Below are positions 48,615 through 57,014 of a stretch of 64,000 bases of DNA, in pieces (positions within the stretch are counted from its first letter, which is position 1; each line of letters starts with the position of its first letter). A program made the position numbers and the translations under genes. The DNA is from Kaistia sp. 32K. Its GTDB lineage: Bacteria; Pseudomonadota; Alphaproteobacteria; Rhizobiales; Kaistiaceae. The stretch is taken from NCBI RefSeq assembly GCF_016629525.1, contig NZ_AP024269.1, positions 1,116,001 through 1,180,000 of the forward strand, in the 5' to 3' direction. The notes below the pieces were generated by a model. The model was not told the DNA's origin. It was given only the letters and a program-made list of their open reading frames with translations, and ran no database searches.

Positions 48615-50999
48615 CTAGTCCAGATATTCGACCTTCAGATGCTGGATCGTGCCATTGAAGGCGAACGGCTTGCGGTCGAAATACGCGAGCGAGACGGGGG
48701 AATAGCTGTCCCGGCCGACGTCAAAGGCGTCGTTGGCGGTAAAGGCAAGCGCCGTCGAGCGTGGGACACGCCCCTTGCTGACCTCTTTGCCATCCACGCG
48801 GATGACGATGTCGAGCGGCGCCAGGCGGACGTCGCTGGCCTTGCGCGTTTCGACCTCGATCTTGACCTTTCCGGTCGGGAGCGGGGCGGACGTTTCCAGC
48901 TGCGTCCGTTCGATCTCGAACAGATTGTACTCGTAGTGGAGCTTCCCGTCCTCGACCCACAGGGCGACACCGCCCGAGACGGCGCCGAGCGCGTAGAGCA
49001 CGCCCTTCGAGTCGGGCTGCAAATCCGCATCGATCGTGACAAGGGTGCTGCGGGATCCCAGTCGCGGCGCGGTGAACTCGGGAACGCCGACGACCTCCTG
49101 CGTGTAGTTGAACGTCCTGGCGGGATTGGACGGAGCGTCTTCCGGGTGGAAGACGACGGACCACAACCCCCCGCCAACCGGATAGACCTTGTTGTCTTTG
49201 GCGCTCGCGTCGAACGCATCCTTCAACTCGTTGAGCTTGTCGGGATTGGCGGCGGCGATGTCCTTCGCCTGCGAGAAATCCTTGTTGAGATCATAGAGCT
49301 CCCAGACATCGTCCTTCGGCGACCATTTCATGATCGAAGGATCGACGCCTGCTTGCCAGGGCACTCTCGGCCCGAATACCGAAGCGACCCAACCGTCCTT
49401 GTAGTAGGCGCGACTGCCCATGACCTCGAAATACTGCTCCTTCTTGTGGTCCGGCGCCGTCGGGGACGCGAAGGAATAGGTCATGCTGGTGCCGTCGAGC
49501 GGATCCTGGCTGACGCCGTCGACGAGCTTCGGTGGCGCGATCTGCAGGATGTCGTAGATCGTCGGCACGATATCGTTGACGTGATGGAATTGCGGACGCG
49601 GCGTCTTGTCCGCCTTGATCCGGCTTGGCCAGGATACCGCGAGCGGCGTGCGCGTTCCGCCAAAATGCGCGGCGATCAGCTTGGTCGACCGGTATGGCGT
49701 CGAGCCGGCCCAGGCCCAGCCGGCATGGTACATGTTGTCCACCTTGGACGATCCGAGCACATCCAGGCCGCCGAGCTCGTTCAGGGTGCGAATGTGATCC
49801 TTGATCTCGGAAGGAATGCCATTCTGCGCCAGGAGCTCGCTGATCGTGCCGTTCTGGCCTTCCGCACTCGACCCGTTATCGCCCCAGATATAGAAGACGA
49901 GGGTATTGTCGCGGATGCCGAGCTCGTCCAGGGCATCGATCAACCGGCCGGCCTGCGCGTCCGCGTGTTCGGTGTATCCGGCGAACACTTCCATGAGCCG
50001 ACGCTGGAATGGCTTTTCATCCTCGGGAATATCGGCCCATGCGGCGAGCGTTGCCGGCCGGGGCGTCAGTTCCGTGTCTTTCGGGATCCAGCCGAGTTCC
50101 TTCTGGCGGGCGAAGACGCGCTCGCGCATGACGTCCCAGCCGTCGTCGAATTGGCCCTTATACTTGTCCGCCCATTCCTTGAAGATGTGATGCGGACCAT
50201 GGGACGCGCCGGGGGCCCAATACATGAAGAAGGGCCGCTCCGGCGTCAGCGCGTGGACCTGCTTCATCCAGGAGACGGCCTTGTCGGTCATGTCTTCGGT
50301 GAAGTGATACTCGTCCTTGCCCTCGGACGGATTCACCCGGACCGTGTTTTCGACGACCGCAGGCTCCCATTGCGAGGATTCTCCGGCAAGGAAGCCGTAG
50401 AAGTAGTCGAAACCGATCCCTTGGCCCGCCGGCCAGTTCGTATAGGGACCGACGGCCGTGGTCTCGTTGGCCGGCGTGTTGTGCCACTTTCCGAAGGCGC
50501 TGGTCGCGTAGCCATAATAGCCGAGAACCTTCGCCGCGGTCGCGGATGTGCGCGGGATCCGGCCGGAATAGCCGTCCCAGTCATTCGCCAGTTCGGCGAT
50601 CTGGCCGTAACCGACGCGGTGGTGATTGCGCCCGGTCAGCAGCGCCGCTCGGGTGGGGGAGCACATCGCGGCATTGTGGAAGCGGTTATAGGTGATGCCG
50701 TCTCCGGCAACGCGGCTCAAAGTGCTTGTATTGATGACGCCGCCGAAGGTGCTCGGAAGCGCCGGACCCACGTCGTCGAGCATGATCACGACGATGTTCG
50801 GTGCGTTGGCCGGAAGATGCGACGCCGCCGGCAGCGGGCTGTAGGTCGATTCCGCGATCGTCGGACCGGCCTTGCTGCCGGAGGGCGTCGGCGGAAACGG
50901 CAGCGATTCCTGGGCTGCCACGGGGGATCCCAACATCAGGAGCGACGTGCTTACGCCCAACCAGCGCGCTCTGAATCGGTGACTAGGAGGCCGGTTCAT
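48615..50999 (-). CDS. Arylsulfatase (type I sulfatase), exported
   Basis: Hydrolyses a sulfate ester, 794 residues, longer than classical arylsulfatases and similar in size to the AtsD-like group. N-terminal signal (hydrophobic core GVSTSLLMLGSPVAA) preceded by RFRARW suggests export. Metal-binding Asp75-Asp76 (VIMLDDVG) and the sulfatase motif Cys113-Ser-Pro-Thr-Arg117 with LLTGRN; Cys113 must be converted to formylglycine. Later GKWHNTP, WAPGASHGPHH and DNGSSAEG carry further active-site Lys/His/Asp-Asn residues. The C-terminal third resembles a lectin-like beta domain. ATG at 50999 has GGAG 6 nt upstream and overlaps the end of the formylglycine-generating enzyme gene by 17 nt, so enzyme and maturase are co-translated. 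Confidence 0.95.
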   Translation of the reverse strand: MNRPPSHRFRARWLGVSTSLLMLGSPVAAQESLPFPPTPSGSKAGPTIAESTYSPLPAASHLPANAPNIVVIMLDDVGPALPSTFGGVINTSTLSRVAGDGITYNRFHNAAMCSPTRAALLTGRNHHRVGYGQIAELANDWDGYSGRIPRTSATAAKVLGYYGYATSAFGKWHNTPANETTAVGPYTNWPAGQGIGFDYFYGFLAGESSQWEPAVVENTVRVNPSEGKDEYHFTEDMTDKAVSWMKQVHALTPERPFFMYWAPGASHGPHHIFKEWADKYKGQFDDGWDVMRERVFARQKELGWIPKDTELTPRPATLAAWADIPEDEKPFQRRLMEVFAGYTEHADAQAGRLIDALDELGIRDNTLVFYIWGDNGSSAEGQNGTISELLAQNGIPSEIKDHIRTLNELGGLDVLGSSKVDNMYHAGWAWAGSTPYRSTKLIAAHFGGTRTPLAVSWPSRIKADKTPRPQFHHVNDIVPTIYDILQIAPPKLVDGVSQDPLDGTSMTYSFASPTAPDHKKEQYFEVMGSRAYYKDGWVASVFGPRVPWQAGVDPSIMKWSPKDDVWELYDLNKDFSQAKDIAAANPDKLNELKDAFDASAKDNKVYPVGGGLWSVVFHPEDAPSNPARTFNYTQEVVGVPEFTAPRLGSRSTLVTIDADLQPDSKGVLYALGAVSGGVALWVEDGKLHYEYNLFEIERTQLETSAPLPTGKVKIEVETRKASDVRLAPLDIVIRVDGKEVSKGRVPRSTALAFTANDAFDVGRDSYSPVSLAYFDRKPFAFNGTIQHLKVEYLD

Positions 51000-51972
51000 T
51001 CACTTCTCCATTTCGAACAACACACCTGAACCCGACATGGCTTGTCGACGTATCGATCGCTTCGGCATGGCGGGCTGCGGGTCGATAGCGGCGGCAGTAG
51101 TTCGGAGCGCACAGGTGCGATCCGCCCTTCAGAACCTTCCGCGGGATTTTTATGTGGGGGAGACACGGATCGTAGCTGGCGGACTCAAGCCCTCCGCGAG
51201 GGTTTTTCGGTATGCAGCAGGCCTTCGCCGCGTCCGCTTCGTGCTTTGGGGCGTACCAGTCGGACGTCCACTCCCAGACGTTCCCGATCATGTCGTAGAG
51301 ACCGTATCCATTGGGCGGAAAGGCCCTTACGGGTGACGTACGGGCGTATCCGTCGAGCTTGTGATTGACCGTCGGAAACGATCCCTGCCACGTGTTGGCC
51401 ATATGCCGACCATCCGGGGTCAGCTCCGAGCCCCAGGCGTATTCGGCCCGGTCGAGGCCCCCTCTGGCGGCAAATTCCCACTCGGCTTCCGTGGGAAGAT
51501 CCTTGCCCTTCCATCGCGCGTAGGCCAACGCGTCGTGGTGGCTGATATGGACGACGGGATGATCGTCCAACCCGGCAAGGCCGCTGCGCGGTCCATAGGG
51601 CCGGCGCCAATTGGCGTCCTTGAGGAAGCTCCACCATTGCGACCAGTCGCCGAGATCGACGCGCCCTATCGGCTCCCGGAAGACGAGCGAGCCCGCATAC
51701 AGCATCTCCGGCAAGATGCCGGGATAGTCTCGCGGGTCCGGCGCGAATTCAGCAAACGTGCGATGCCCGGTAGCGGCCACGAACTCGGCAAACTGTCCGT
51801 TGGTGACAGGGGTCTCGTCGATGAAGAAGCCCTCGACGCTGACACGATGCGCCGGCTTCTCTTCGGGGTAATGATGATCCGAGCCCATCCAGAAGGTTCC
51901 GGCCCGCACGAAAATCATGCCAGCGCGCGCGCTCGCCGATGACAAATCCGTCTGAGCCGTCTCGCCCTGCAT
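50983..51972 (-). CDS. Formylglycine-generating enzyme (SUMF1/FGE family sulfatase-modifying factor)
   Basis: Oxidises the sulfatase active-site Cys to formylglycine in the cytoplasm, 329 residues. The FGE-sulfatase fold is evident: FVRAGTFWMGSDHHYPEEKPAH, FFIDETPVTNGQFAEFV, HPVVHISHHDALAYARW, LPTEAEWEFAARGG, GNVWEWTSDWYA and a C-terminal GGSHLCAPNYCRRYRP. Cys288 and Cys293 are the pair that, in aerobic FGE, form the copper-binding catalytic centre. No signal peptide. AAGG precedes the ATG at 51972 by about 6 nt. It is first in a two-gene minus-strand operon with the arylsulfatase it presumably matures. Confidence 0.94.
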   Translation of the reverse strand: MQGETAQTDLSSASARAGMIFVRAGTFWMGSDHHYPEEKPAHRVSVEGFFIDETPVTNGQFAEFVAATGHRTFAEFAPDPRDYPGILPEMLYAGSLVFREPIGRVDLGDWSQWWSFLKDANWRRPYGPRSGLAGLDDHPVVHISHHDALAYARWKGKDLPTEAEWEFAARGGLDRAEYAWGSELTPDGRHMANTWQGSFPTVNHKLDGYARTSPVRAFPPNGYGLYDMIGNVWEWTSDWYAPKHEADAAKACCIPKNPRGGLESASYDPCLPHIKIPRKVLKGGSHLCAPNYCRRYRPAARHAEAIDTSTSHVGFRCVVRNGEVNEPAS

Positions 51973-52162
51973 TGCCAGCCTTCCCGTCGATCTGCGTCAC
52001 GATCGCGAGTGCACCCGCGATCCCGGCGAACCCATACAGGGCGTGTCGATCGAGACTGTCCCGATCGCACAATTCGCGACTGCGGCGGCAATGACGGCGC
52101 CAAGGTACTGGCTCCGATGGAGGCTCCCGCGGCAGGGCGGGCGCGCATCCGTAGGACGAGAC

Positions 52163-52177
52163 TGTTCCGTTGGAACA
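52163..52177. promoter_or_regulatory. Palindrome upstream of the first Crp/Fnr gene
   Basis: TGTTCCGTTGGAACA: perfect 6-bp arms around a 3-bp centre, 33 bp before the ATG at 52210 and within the region divergent to the sulfatase operon (51973-52209). Plausible binding site for the Crp/Fnr proteins encoded next to it, although it differs from the classical FNR box. Confidence 0.55.
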
Positions 52178-52209
52178 ATCTCTTGGTTTGAATGTGCTAT
52201 GGGCTCCAT

Positions 52210-52899
52210 ATGAGCCCGCGATTGATCAAAAGAGACGCCGCCGAGGCCATTCTCCGGCAGAATGGCTGGCTGTCCTATCAGCCCGAGGCCTTCCAGAAGG
52301 AGGTCCTGCGGCGCTCCGTCCTTGTGCATTTCGAGCCGGGCGAGCTGATTTTCGATTTCGGCGACGAACTGGGAGGCATCCATGGCCTCGTGAGCGGCGT
52401 CACGACAATCAACACGGCTCCGCCAGATCATGTCCCGCAGTTGATCAATGTCGGCGCGCCGGGCGCCTGGGCCGGAGAAGGCTGCTTCCTGGCGCGCCAG
52501 CCGCGGAGCGTCCAAATACGCGCTCTCGTCGAGACCTGGCTGATGTACCTGCCGCTTGAGCAGATGGATGAAATGGCCGATGCCGACCCGATGGTCGCTC
52601 ACAACTTCGGCCAGATCATCATGACCAATGTCGACGCCCTGATCCGGGTGATCCATGACCTGCAGAGGGTCGATCCCGATCGCAGGATTGCCTCCGTTCT
52701 GCAGCGGGCGCGGTGGATCGGGGAGCATCCCCTCCCGTTGACGCAGTCCGAGATCGGCACCATGGCGCGCGCGTCACGCAGGCAGGTCAATGCCGCCTTG
52801 AAGCGTTTTGCGGACTATGGATGGCTGAAGACGGGCTATCGTTCGGTCACCATCCTCAATCCCGAGAAGCTGCGGCTCTTTTCCACCGAAGACGACTAG
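52210..52899 (+). CDS. Crp/Fnr-family transcriptional regulator (first of a tandem pair)
   Basis: Regulator of 229 residues: an N-terminal cyclic-nucleotide-binding-like beta barrel (about 25-120; ELIFDFGDELGGIHGLVSGV, AGEGCFLARQPR), a dimerisation helix, and a C-terminal winged HTH (LTQSEIGTMARASRRQVNAALKRF). It has no Cys cluster of FNR type and lacks the usual cAMP-binding Arg-Ser motif, so the signal is unknown. Start at 52210 was chosen because MSPRLIKR aligns with MSVTLNKR of the second copy; an ATG at 52192 adds six residues. Close paralogue of the next gene, so a recent tandem duplication. Likely target: the divergent sulfatase operon. Confidence 0.9.
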   Translation: MSPRLIKRDAAEAILRQNGWLSYQPEAFQKEVLRRSVLVHFEPGELIFDFGDELGGIHGLVSGVTTINTAPPDHVPQLINVGAPGAWAGEGCFLARQPRSVQIRALVETWLMYLPLEQMDEMADADPMVAHNFGQIIMTNVDALIRVIHDLQRVDPDRRIASVLQRARWIGEHPLPLTQSEIGTMARASRRQVNAALKRFADYGWLKTGYRSVTILNPEKLRLFSTEDD

Positions 52900-52946
52900 G
52901 CCAACCGCGTCCAGGCGGAGCGTTTCTCTATGCGAGGCGGTGGTTC

Positions 52947-53636
52947 ATGAGCGTGACATTGAACAAGAGAGCAAACGCAGAGGCCATCCTCCGGCAGAAC
53001 GGATGGCTGTCGACGCAACCGGAAGCTTTCCGGAACGAGGTCCTTCGACGCTCCATCCTGCTGCGTTTTGCGCCGGATGAGGTCATCTATCACTTCGGTG
53101 ATGACCTCGGAGGCATCTATGGCCTTGTGAGCGGCGTCGTTGCCGTCAATACCGCTCCGCAGAGTGATGCTCCGCAGTTGGTCCACATGGGCGTGCCGGG
53201 TTCCTGGACCGGCGAAGACAGCTATCTGATCCGGCAGCCGAGGCGTCTCGAACTGCGGGCAGTGGTCGAGACCTGGGTGATGCATCTGCCGCTTGACCAG
53301 ATGGCCCAGATGACCGCTGCCGATCCCACCGTCATTCGCAATTTCTGCCAGAATCTCCTGAGCGGCGTCGGCGTGCTCATCCGGATCGTCCACGATCTGC
53401 AGAAGCAGGATCCCGATCGCAGGATAGCCTCGGTGCTGCAGCGCATGACCTGGAGCAGCCATCAGGTCCTGTTGACCCAGACCGAGGTCGGCACGATGGC
53501 CTCGGCGTCACGCCGCCAGGTCAATGCCGCCTTGAAGCGGTTTGCCGCCAACGGATGGGTGACGACCAGCTATGGCTCCATCACAGTCCTTAATGCCGAA
53601 GCGTTGCGGCTCTTCGGCAATGAGGACGTTCGCTGA
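52947..53636 (+). CDS. Crp/Fnr-family transcriptional regulator (second of a tandem pair)
   Basis: Regulator of 229 residues, 47 bp after its paralogue and the same length. Shared blocks include AEAILRQNGWLS, LGGIYGLVSGV, DPDRRIASVLQR and the HTH SRRQVNAALKRFA. Differences concentrate in the effector domain (for example NTAPQSDAPQLVHMGVPGSW), so the two may sense different conditions and bind the same DNA, possibly as heterodimers. No Fe-S Cys pattern. GAGG precedes the ATG by 9 nt. A GC-rich hairpin follows the stop. Confidence 0.92.
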   Translation: MSVTLNKRANAEAILRQNGWLSTQPEAFRNEVLRRSILLRFAPDEVIYHFGDDLGGIYGLVSGVVAVNTAPQSDAPQLVHMGVPGSWTGEDSYLIRQPRRLELRAVVETWVMHLPLDQMAQMTAADPTVIRNFCQNLLSGVGVLIRIVHDLQKQDPDRRIASVLQRMTWSSHQVLLTQTEVGTMASASRRQVNAALKRFAANGWVTTSYGSITVLNAEALRLFGNEDVR

Positions 53637-53721
53637 GCGTTAAGCCGATTTCCGTTTTCAGCCGAAGCGGGGCTCTTTGCGCTGACCAGCGCGATGCCTC
53701 GCGTTTAGCCTGAGAGAGGTT

Positions 53722-53745
53722 GGGCCGCCACCGGAGCGGCGGCCC
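53722..53745. terminator. Terminator-like hairpin between convergent genes
   Basis: GGGCCGCC and GGCGGCCC form an 8-bp stem around ACCGGAGC, between the second Crp/Fnr gene and the tautomerase gene (stop at 53752). No long U-tract on either side. Confidence 0.6.
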
Positions 53746-53751
53746 TCGAGA

Positions 53752-53988
53752 TCAGGTGTTTTCGGTGGCGCGGCGTCTGCGCAGTTCCGGAACGGGCAAT
53801 CCGCCCCAGCCCCAGTTTTCCAGCTCGACCTCCTCGATCACGACGAACGTCGAATCGAGGGGCTTGCCGAGCACGTCGAGCAGCAGCTGGCTCGTGCCGG
53901 CGATGAGCCTGGCCTTCTCCTCGGCCGTGGCCGCATCACGGCCCAGCCCCGAGCCTTCGCGGGTGATCTGAATGGTGACGATGGGCAT
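53752..53988 (-). CDS. Tautomerase family protein (4-oxalocrotonate tautomerase-like)
   Basis: Small enzyme of 78 residues beginning MPIVTIQITREG, so that after Met removal Pro1 becomes the catalytic base of the 4-OT family. The rest has the family's helix-strand pattern with LIAGTSQLLLDVLGKP and FVVIEEVELENWGWGG. It probably forms hexamers and acts on a keto-enol substrate. It lies 11 nt downstream of the dehydrogenase stop on the minus strand and forms an operon with it and perhaps with the LysR gene. Confidence 0.9.
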   Translation of the reverse strand: MPIVTIQITREGSGLGRDAATAEEKARLIAGTSQLLLDVLGKPLDSTFVVIEEVELENWGWGGLPVPELRRRRATENT

Positions 53989-53999
53989 TGCGGCCTTCC

Positions 54000-54710
54000 T
54001 TAGTGACCGGCGCTCTGGCCGCCGTCGACATGCAGGATCTCGCCCGTCACGAAGCTCGCGGTTTCGAGGTAAAGCACGGCGTCGGTGATGTCGCGGATCT
54101 CGCCCATACGCCTGACCGGGTGCAGGCCCGCCATGAACTCATGGGTTTCCGGGGCATGCATCGGGGTCTTGATGACGCCGGGCGACACGGCGTTCACGCG
54201 CACGCCCTTGCCGGCATATTCGATCGCCAGCGCTTTCGTCGCCGAATTGACACCGCCCTTGGTCAGGTTGGCCAGCACGGTGGGCACGCCGGCAATCGCA
54301 TGGTCGGTCAAGCTCGTGGTGATGCTGACGATATGGCCGGAACCCTGCTTCAGCATCTCGGCCGCAACGGCCTGCGTGATGTGGAAGAAACCGGCGAGGT
54401 TGGTCGAGATCTTCGACGCGAAATCCTCGGCAGTATAGTCGATGAACGGCTTGGCGATGAAGAGACCGGCGTTGTTCACCAGCGTATCGATCCGGCCAAA
54501 GCGTTCCAGTGCTTCCTTGACGATGCGCTTCGCGGTGGCCGGATCACCGATGTCGCCCGCAATGGCGAGGATATCGGGATCGCTGCCCTGCTTGATCGAG
54601 CGCGACGTGGCCACGACCCGGAAGTTGCGTTCGCGATAGGCCTTGACCAGCGCGGCGCCAATCCCCTGCGAGCCGCCGGTGATGACGACGACCTTTTGTT
54701 CATTGCTCAT
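54000..54710 (-). CDS. Atypical short-chain dehydrogenase lacking the catalytic tyrosine
   Basis: Rossmann-fold SDR of 236 residues. The cofactor loop TGGSQGIG is at 11-18 and NNAG at 79-82; Ser133 is near the usual catalytic Ser, but the position four residues before Lys151 (normally Tyr) is Ala147 (VLANLTKGG). The C-terminal part is regular (VSPGVIKTPMHAPE, HVDGGQSAGH). Either another residue takes over catalysis or the protein is not a classical dehydrogenase. The ATG at 54710 has AAGGA 6 nt upstream. The LysR gene lies 150 bp upstream on the same strand and the tautomerase follows directly. Confidence 0.88.
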   Translation of the reverse strand: MSNEQKVVVITGGSQGIGAALVKAYRERNFRVVATSRSIKQGSDPDILAIAGDIGDPATAKRIVKEALERFGRIDTLVNNAGLFIAKPFIDYTAEDFASKISTNLAGFFHITQAVAAEMLKQGSGHIVSITTSLTDHAIAGVPTVLANLTKGGVNSATKALAIEYAGKGVRVNAVSPGVIKTPMHAPETHEFMAGLHPVRRMGEIRDITDAVLYLETASFVTGEILHVDGGQSAGH

Positions 54711-54861
54711 GATCAGTCCTTGGTGAATGAGTTCCGGCAGGTCAGTTGCTGCCGTCGACCCTTCCATTCGGGTCGGTCATCAACATCGGATTGATCGTCG
54801 ATCGACTGAATAACCGCTCCTCGGCAGGCATCCTTCCTTCAATCGGAAGAATGATGAGCGG

Positions 54862-55797
54862 CTATTCCGCGAGGGCGTCAGCTTGGGCTGAGAGCCGCGC
54901 AAACTCCGCTCGTAGTCGTGGAACCGCGAAATCCACGAACGCGCGAACTTTGGGGGTCAGAGTTCGGCCCTCCGGGGTGATGAGATGCACGGGAAGAGGG
55001 GCGGGCTCCGCATCGCGCAACAGGATCTTCAGCGAGCCGTCCTGCACCCGCTCCGCCACATGGTAGGTATAGAGGCGCGTGACGCCATACCCGTCCACTG
55101 CCGAGGCGAGCGCGGCGCGAACACTGTTCACCACGAGCCGGGGCTTGAAATGGATCGAGCGCGCGATCGTGCCGCCCGGAGGCGGAGGGAATACCCAGGC
55201 ATCATGTCCGAAGTGCGTGGTGGTGACGATGCGATGCTTGGTCAGATCCGCCGGTTCGACGATGCGCGGATGGTCGGCCAGATAGCGCGGCGAGGCCACG
55301 ATCACGCGCTTGACGTCGCCGCCAACCCGAACGGCAACCAGCGAGGAATCGGGCAACTGCGCGACGCGAAGCGCCACGTCGATGCCCTCTTCGACGAGAT
55401 TGGCAGAACGATCGACCAGGATGAGATTCACGGTCACGGCCGGGAAGGCGTCGAGGAACGCATCAATGACCGGGCGCAGGATTTCCTCGCCGCTGATCGG
55501 GGGCGCCGTGATGGTCAGGGTTCCGCGTGGCGCGGCGCGCTCGCCTGCCGCGCACATATCGGCCTCTTCGAGATCGATCAGGACACGCCTGCACGCCGCG
55601 GCGTATCGCTCGCCTGCCTCGCTGAGCTTGATGGATCGTGTGGTGCGATGAAGCAGTTCGGCGCCAACATGATGCTCAAGGAAGGCAATGGCCCGACTGA
55701 CCGCAGCGGGCGAACGCTGGAGCTTGCGGCCAGCAGCCGCCAAACTCCCTTCGTCCAGCGCCGCAACAAACACCCTCATTGCCTCGATACGGTCCAT
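54862..55797 (-). CDS. LysR-family transcriptional regulator
   Basis: Regulator of 311 residues. Winged HTH at about 1-60 (RIEAMRVFVAALDEGSLAAAGRKL, SPAAVSRAIAFLE), followed by the two-lobed effector domain (RGTLTITAPPISGEEILRPV, LIDVALRVAQLPDSS-like segment, TLTPKVRAFVDFAV). The ATG at 55797 has GGAAGG close upstream; 42 further in-frame codons are not conserved. It reads in the same direction as the dehydrogenase and tautomerase it probably controls, unlike the usual divergent layout. A GTTAT-N4-ATAAC repeat at 55882-55895 in its upstream region may be its own site. Confidence 0.9.
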   Translation of the reverse strand: MDRIEAMRVFVAALDEGSLAAAGRKLQRSPAAVSRAIAFLEHHVGAELLHRTTRSIKLSEAGERYAAACRRVLIDLEEADMCAAGERAAPRGTLTITAPPISGEEILRPVIDAFLDAFPAVTVNLILVDRSANLVEEGIDVALRVAQLPDSSLVAVRVGGDVKRVIVASPRYLADHPRIVEPADLTKHRIVTTTHFGHDAWVFPPPPGGTIARSIHFKPRLVVNSVRAALASAVDGYGVTRLYTYHVAERVQDGSLKILLRDAEPAPLPVHLITPEGRTLTPKVRAFVDFAVPRLRAEFARLSAQADALAE

Positions 55798-56367
55798 GTA
55801 TCCTTCCCAAGGCGAAACGCTGTGGCCGGCCCCCGAGCGAAGACGGCTCCAGGGAGCAACAAGTTCATACTGTTTCCGGCCGTTATGCCGATAACCGGAA
55901 GGATGCGTGTCAAATGACGGCAATTCAAGCCGCTTCCCGCATGAACTGAAAAAGCGGGATCAGGCTCAGCCCTCGCGAAAATCCCTGGCTAGTGGTAGTC
56001 CAGGGCTCCTGCCGGTCCTGATGCAGGGCAAACGGTCGCCAGCGCTGTACCGCCGGCCGAGACATCCGCCAACAGGCCTGCAAATGCCTTGCCGTCATGA
56101 ACACGATGATGCCTACGAAACGCGGGGCTGTTCATACCGCTACTGAGGCTGTGACGGCCCAGAGCCATTCGGGTTCAGGATTCTCCCTGCTTCCAAATGG
56201 CGTCTGGCCCGCCAAAGTGGCAGAAACGGCGAAGGACTTGCCACGAGTTTAAGCAGATTGGTTTCTTCATGAGCAACCTGCAAGAAATCATTCGTTCATA
56301 GAAAACCAGTGTTGCGTTCCCTTTCGTTTGATGAAAAGTTGCCTACAGAGCAACCTTCGGAGGGCGG
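55798..56367. other. Divergent intergenic region, no gene recognised
   Basis: About 570 bp between the LysR gene (minus) and the XRE-cupin regulator (plus). Short open frames here look random. Two regulatory-looking repeats are visible: GTTAT-GCCG-ATAAC at 55882-55895 and GTTGC-N7-GCAAC at 56338-56354, the latter just 14 bp before the XRE-cupin ATG. Confidence 0.45.
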
Positions 56368-56982
56368 ATGGAACGGTCTTCCACCACCTGTGACGATACG
56401 ACAGAGCCTGCGGTCGAGGATGTGCCTGCGTCCCCGAACGGTTTCAACGTCGGTGCGCGGCTGCGCGCATTCCGTCAGCAGAAGAACATTTCGATCGATG
56501 CCGTGGCGGCGAAGGCCGGCGTCAGCAAATCCTTCCTCAGCCGCTTCGAGCGCGATCTCGTACAGGCCTCGATCGCATCGCTCCTGCGCATCTGCGACGC
56601 GATCGACGTGAAGCCGGGTGCGATCTTCGATCCGCCGGCGACGAGCTTCGTCAAGGCCGGGCAGGGCGCGCCGATCAATCTCGGCGGTGTCGGCATGCGC
56701 GAGCGCATCGTCGGCGGCGTCGGCAACGAGCACATGATGACGCTCCATTCCGTGATCGACCCGGGCGGCGGGTCTGGCCCCGAGGCCTACGCCATCCGCG
56801 CCGATCTCGATCTCGTCCACGTCATCAGCGGTGAACTCGACATCTCCGTCGGCGGCGAGGACTACCACATGACCTCTGGCGACACGCTGAGTTTCGACCC
56901 GAAGATTCCGCATACCTGGCAAAATCCGTCCGCGAGCGAGCCCTGCGTCACGCTCTGGATGATCGTGCCGCCCCCGGCCTGA
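56368..56982 (+). CDS. XRE-family regulator with C-terminal cupin domain
   Basis: Regulator of 204 residues. N-terminal HTH_3 domain (about 26-83): [20 protein letters not shown] then [20 protein letters not shown]-terminal cupin_2 (about 120-200) with [21 protein letters not shown] and [12 protein letters not shown]. Such regulators sit beside amino-acid and polyamine catabolism genes and sense a small ligand through the cupin. GGAGG is 4 nt before the ATG. First gene before the polar amino-acid importer, so it probably controls the arginine/citrulline locus and itself; the GTTGC/GCAAC repeat upstream is a candidate site. Confidence 0.92.
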   Translation: MERSSTTCDDTTEPAVEDVPASPNGFNVGARLRAFRQQKNISIDAVAAKAGVSKSFLSRFERDLVQASIASLLRICDAIDVKPGAIFDPPATSFVKAGQGAPINLGGVGMRERIVGGVGNEHMMTLHSVIDPGGGSGPEAYAIRADLDLVHVISGELDISVGGEDYHMTSGDTLSFDPKIPHTWQNPSASEPCVTLWMIVPPPA

Positions 56983-57014
56983 CCGGCCTTCCAAGCTTTT
57001 CCTTGAGTCCGCCC

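Noticed and set aside
48423..51029. 868-codon plus-strand open frame opposite the arylsulfatase
   Set aside because: The minus strand encodes an intact sulfatase with all motifs. The plus frame is an artefact of high GC at third positions.
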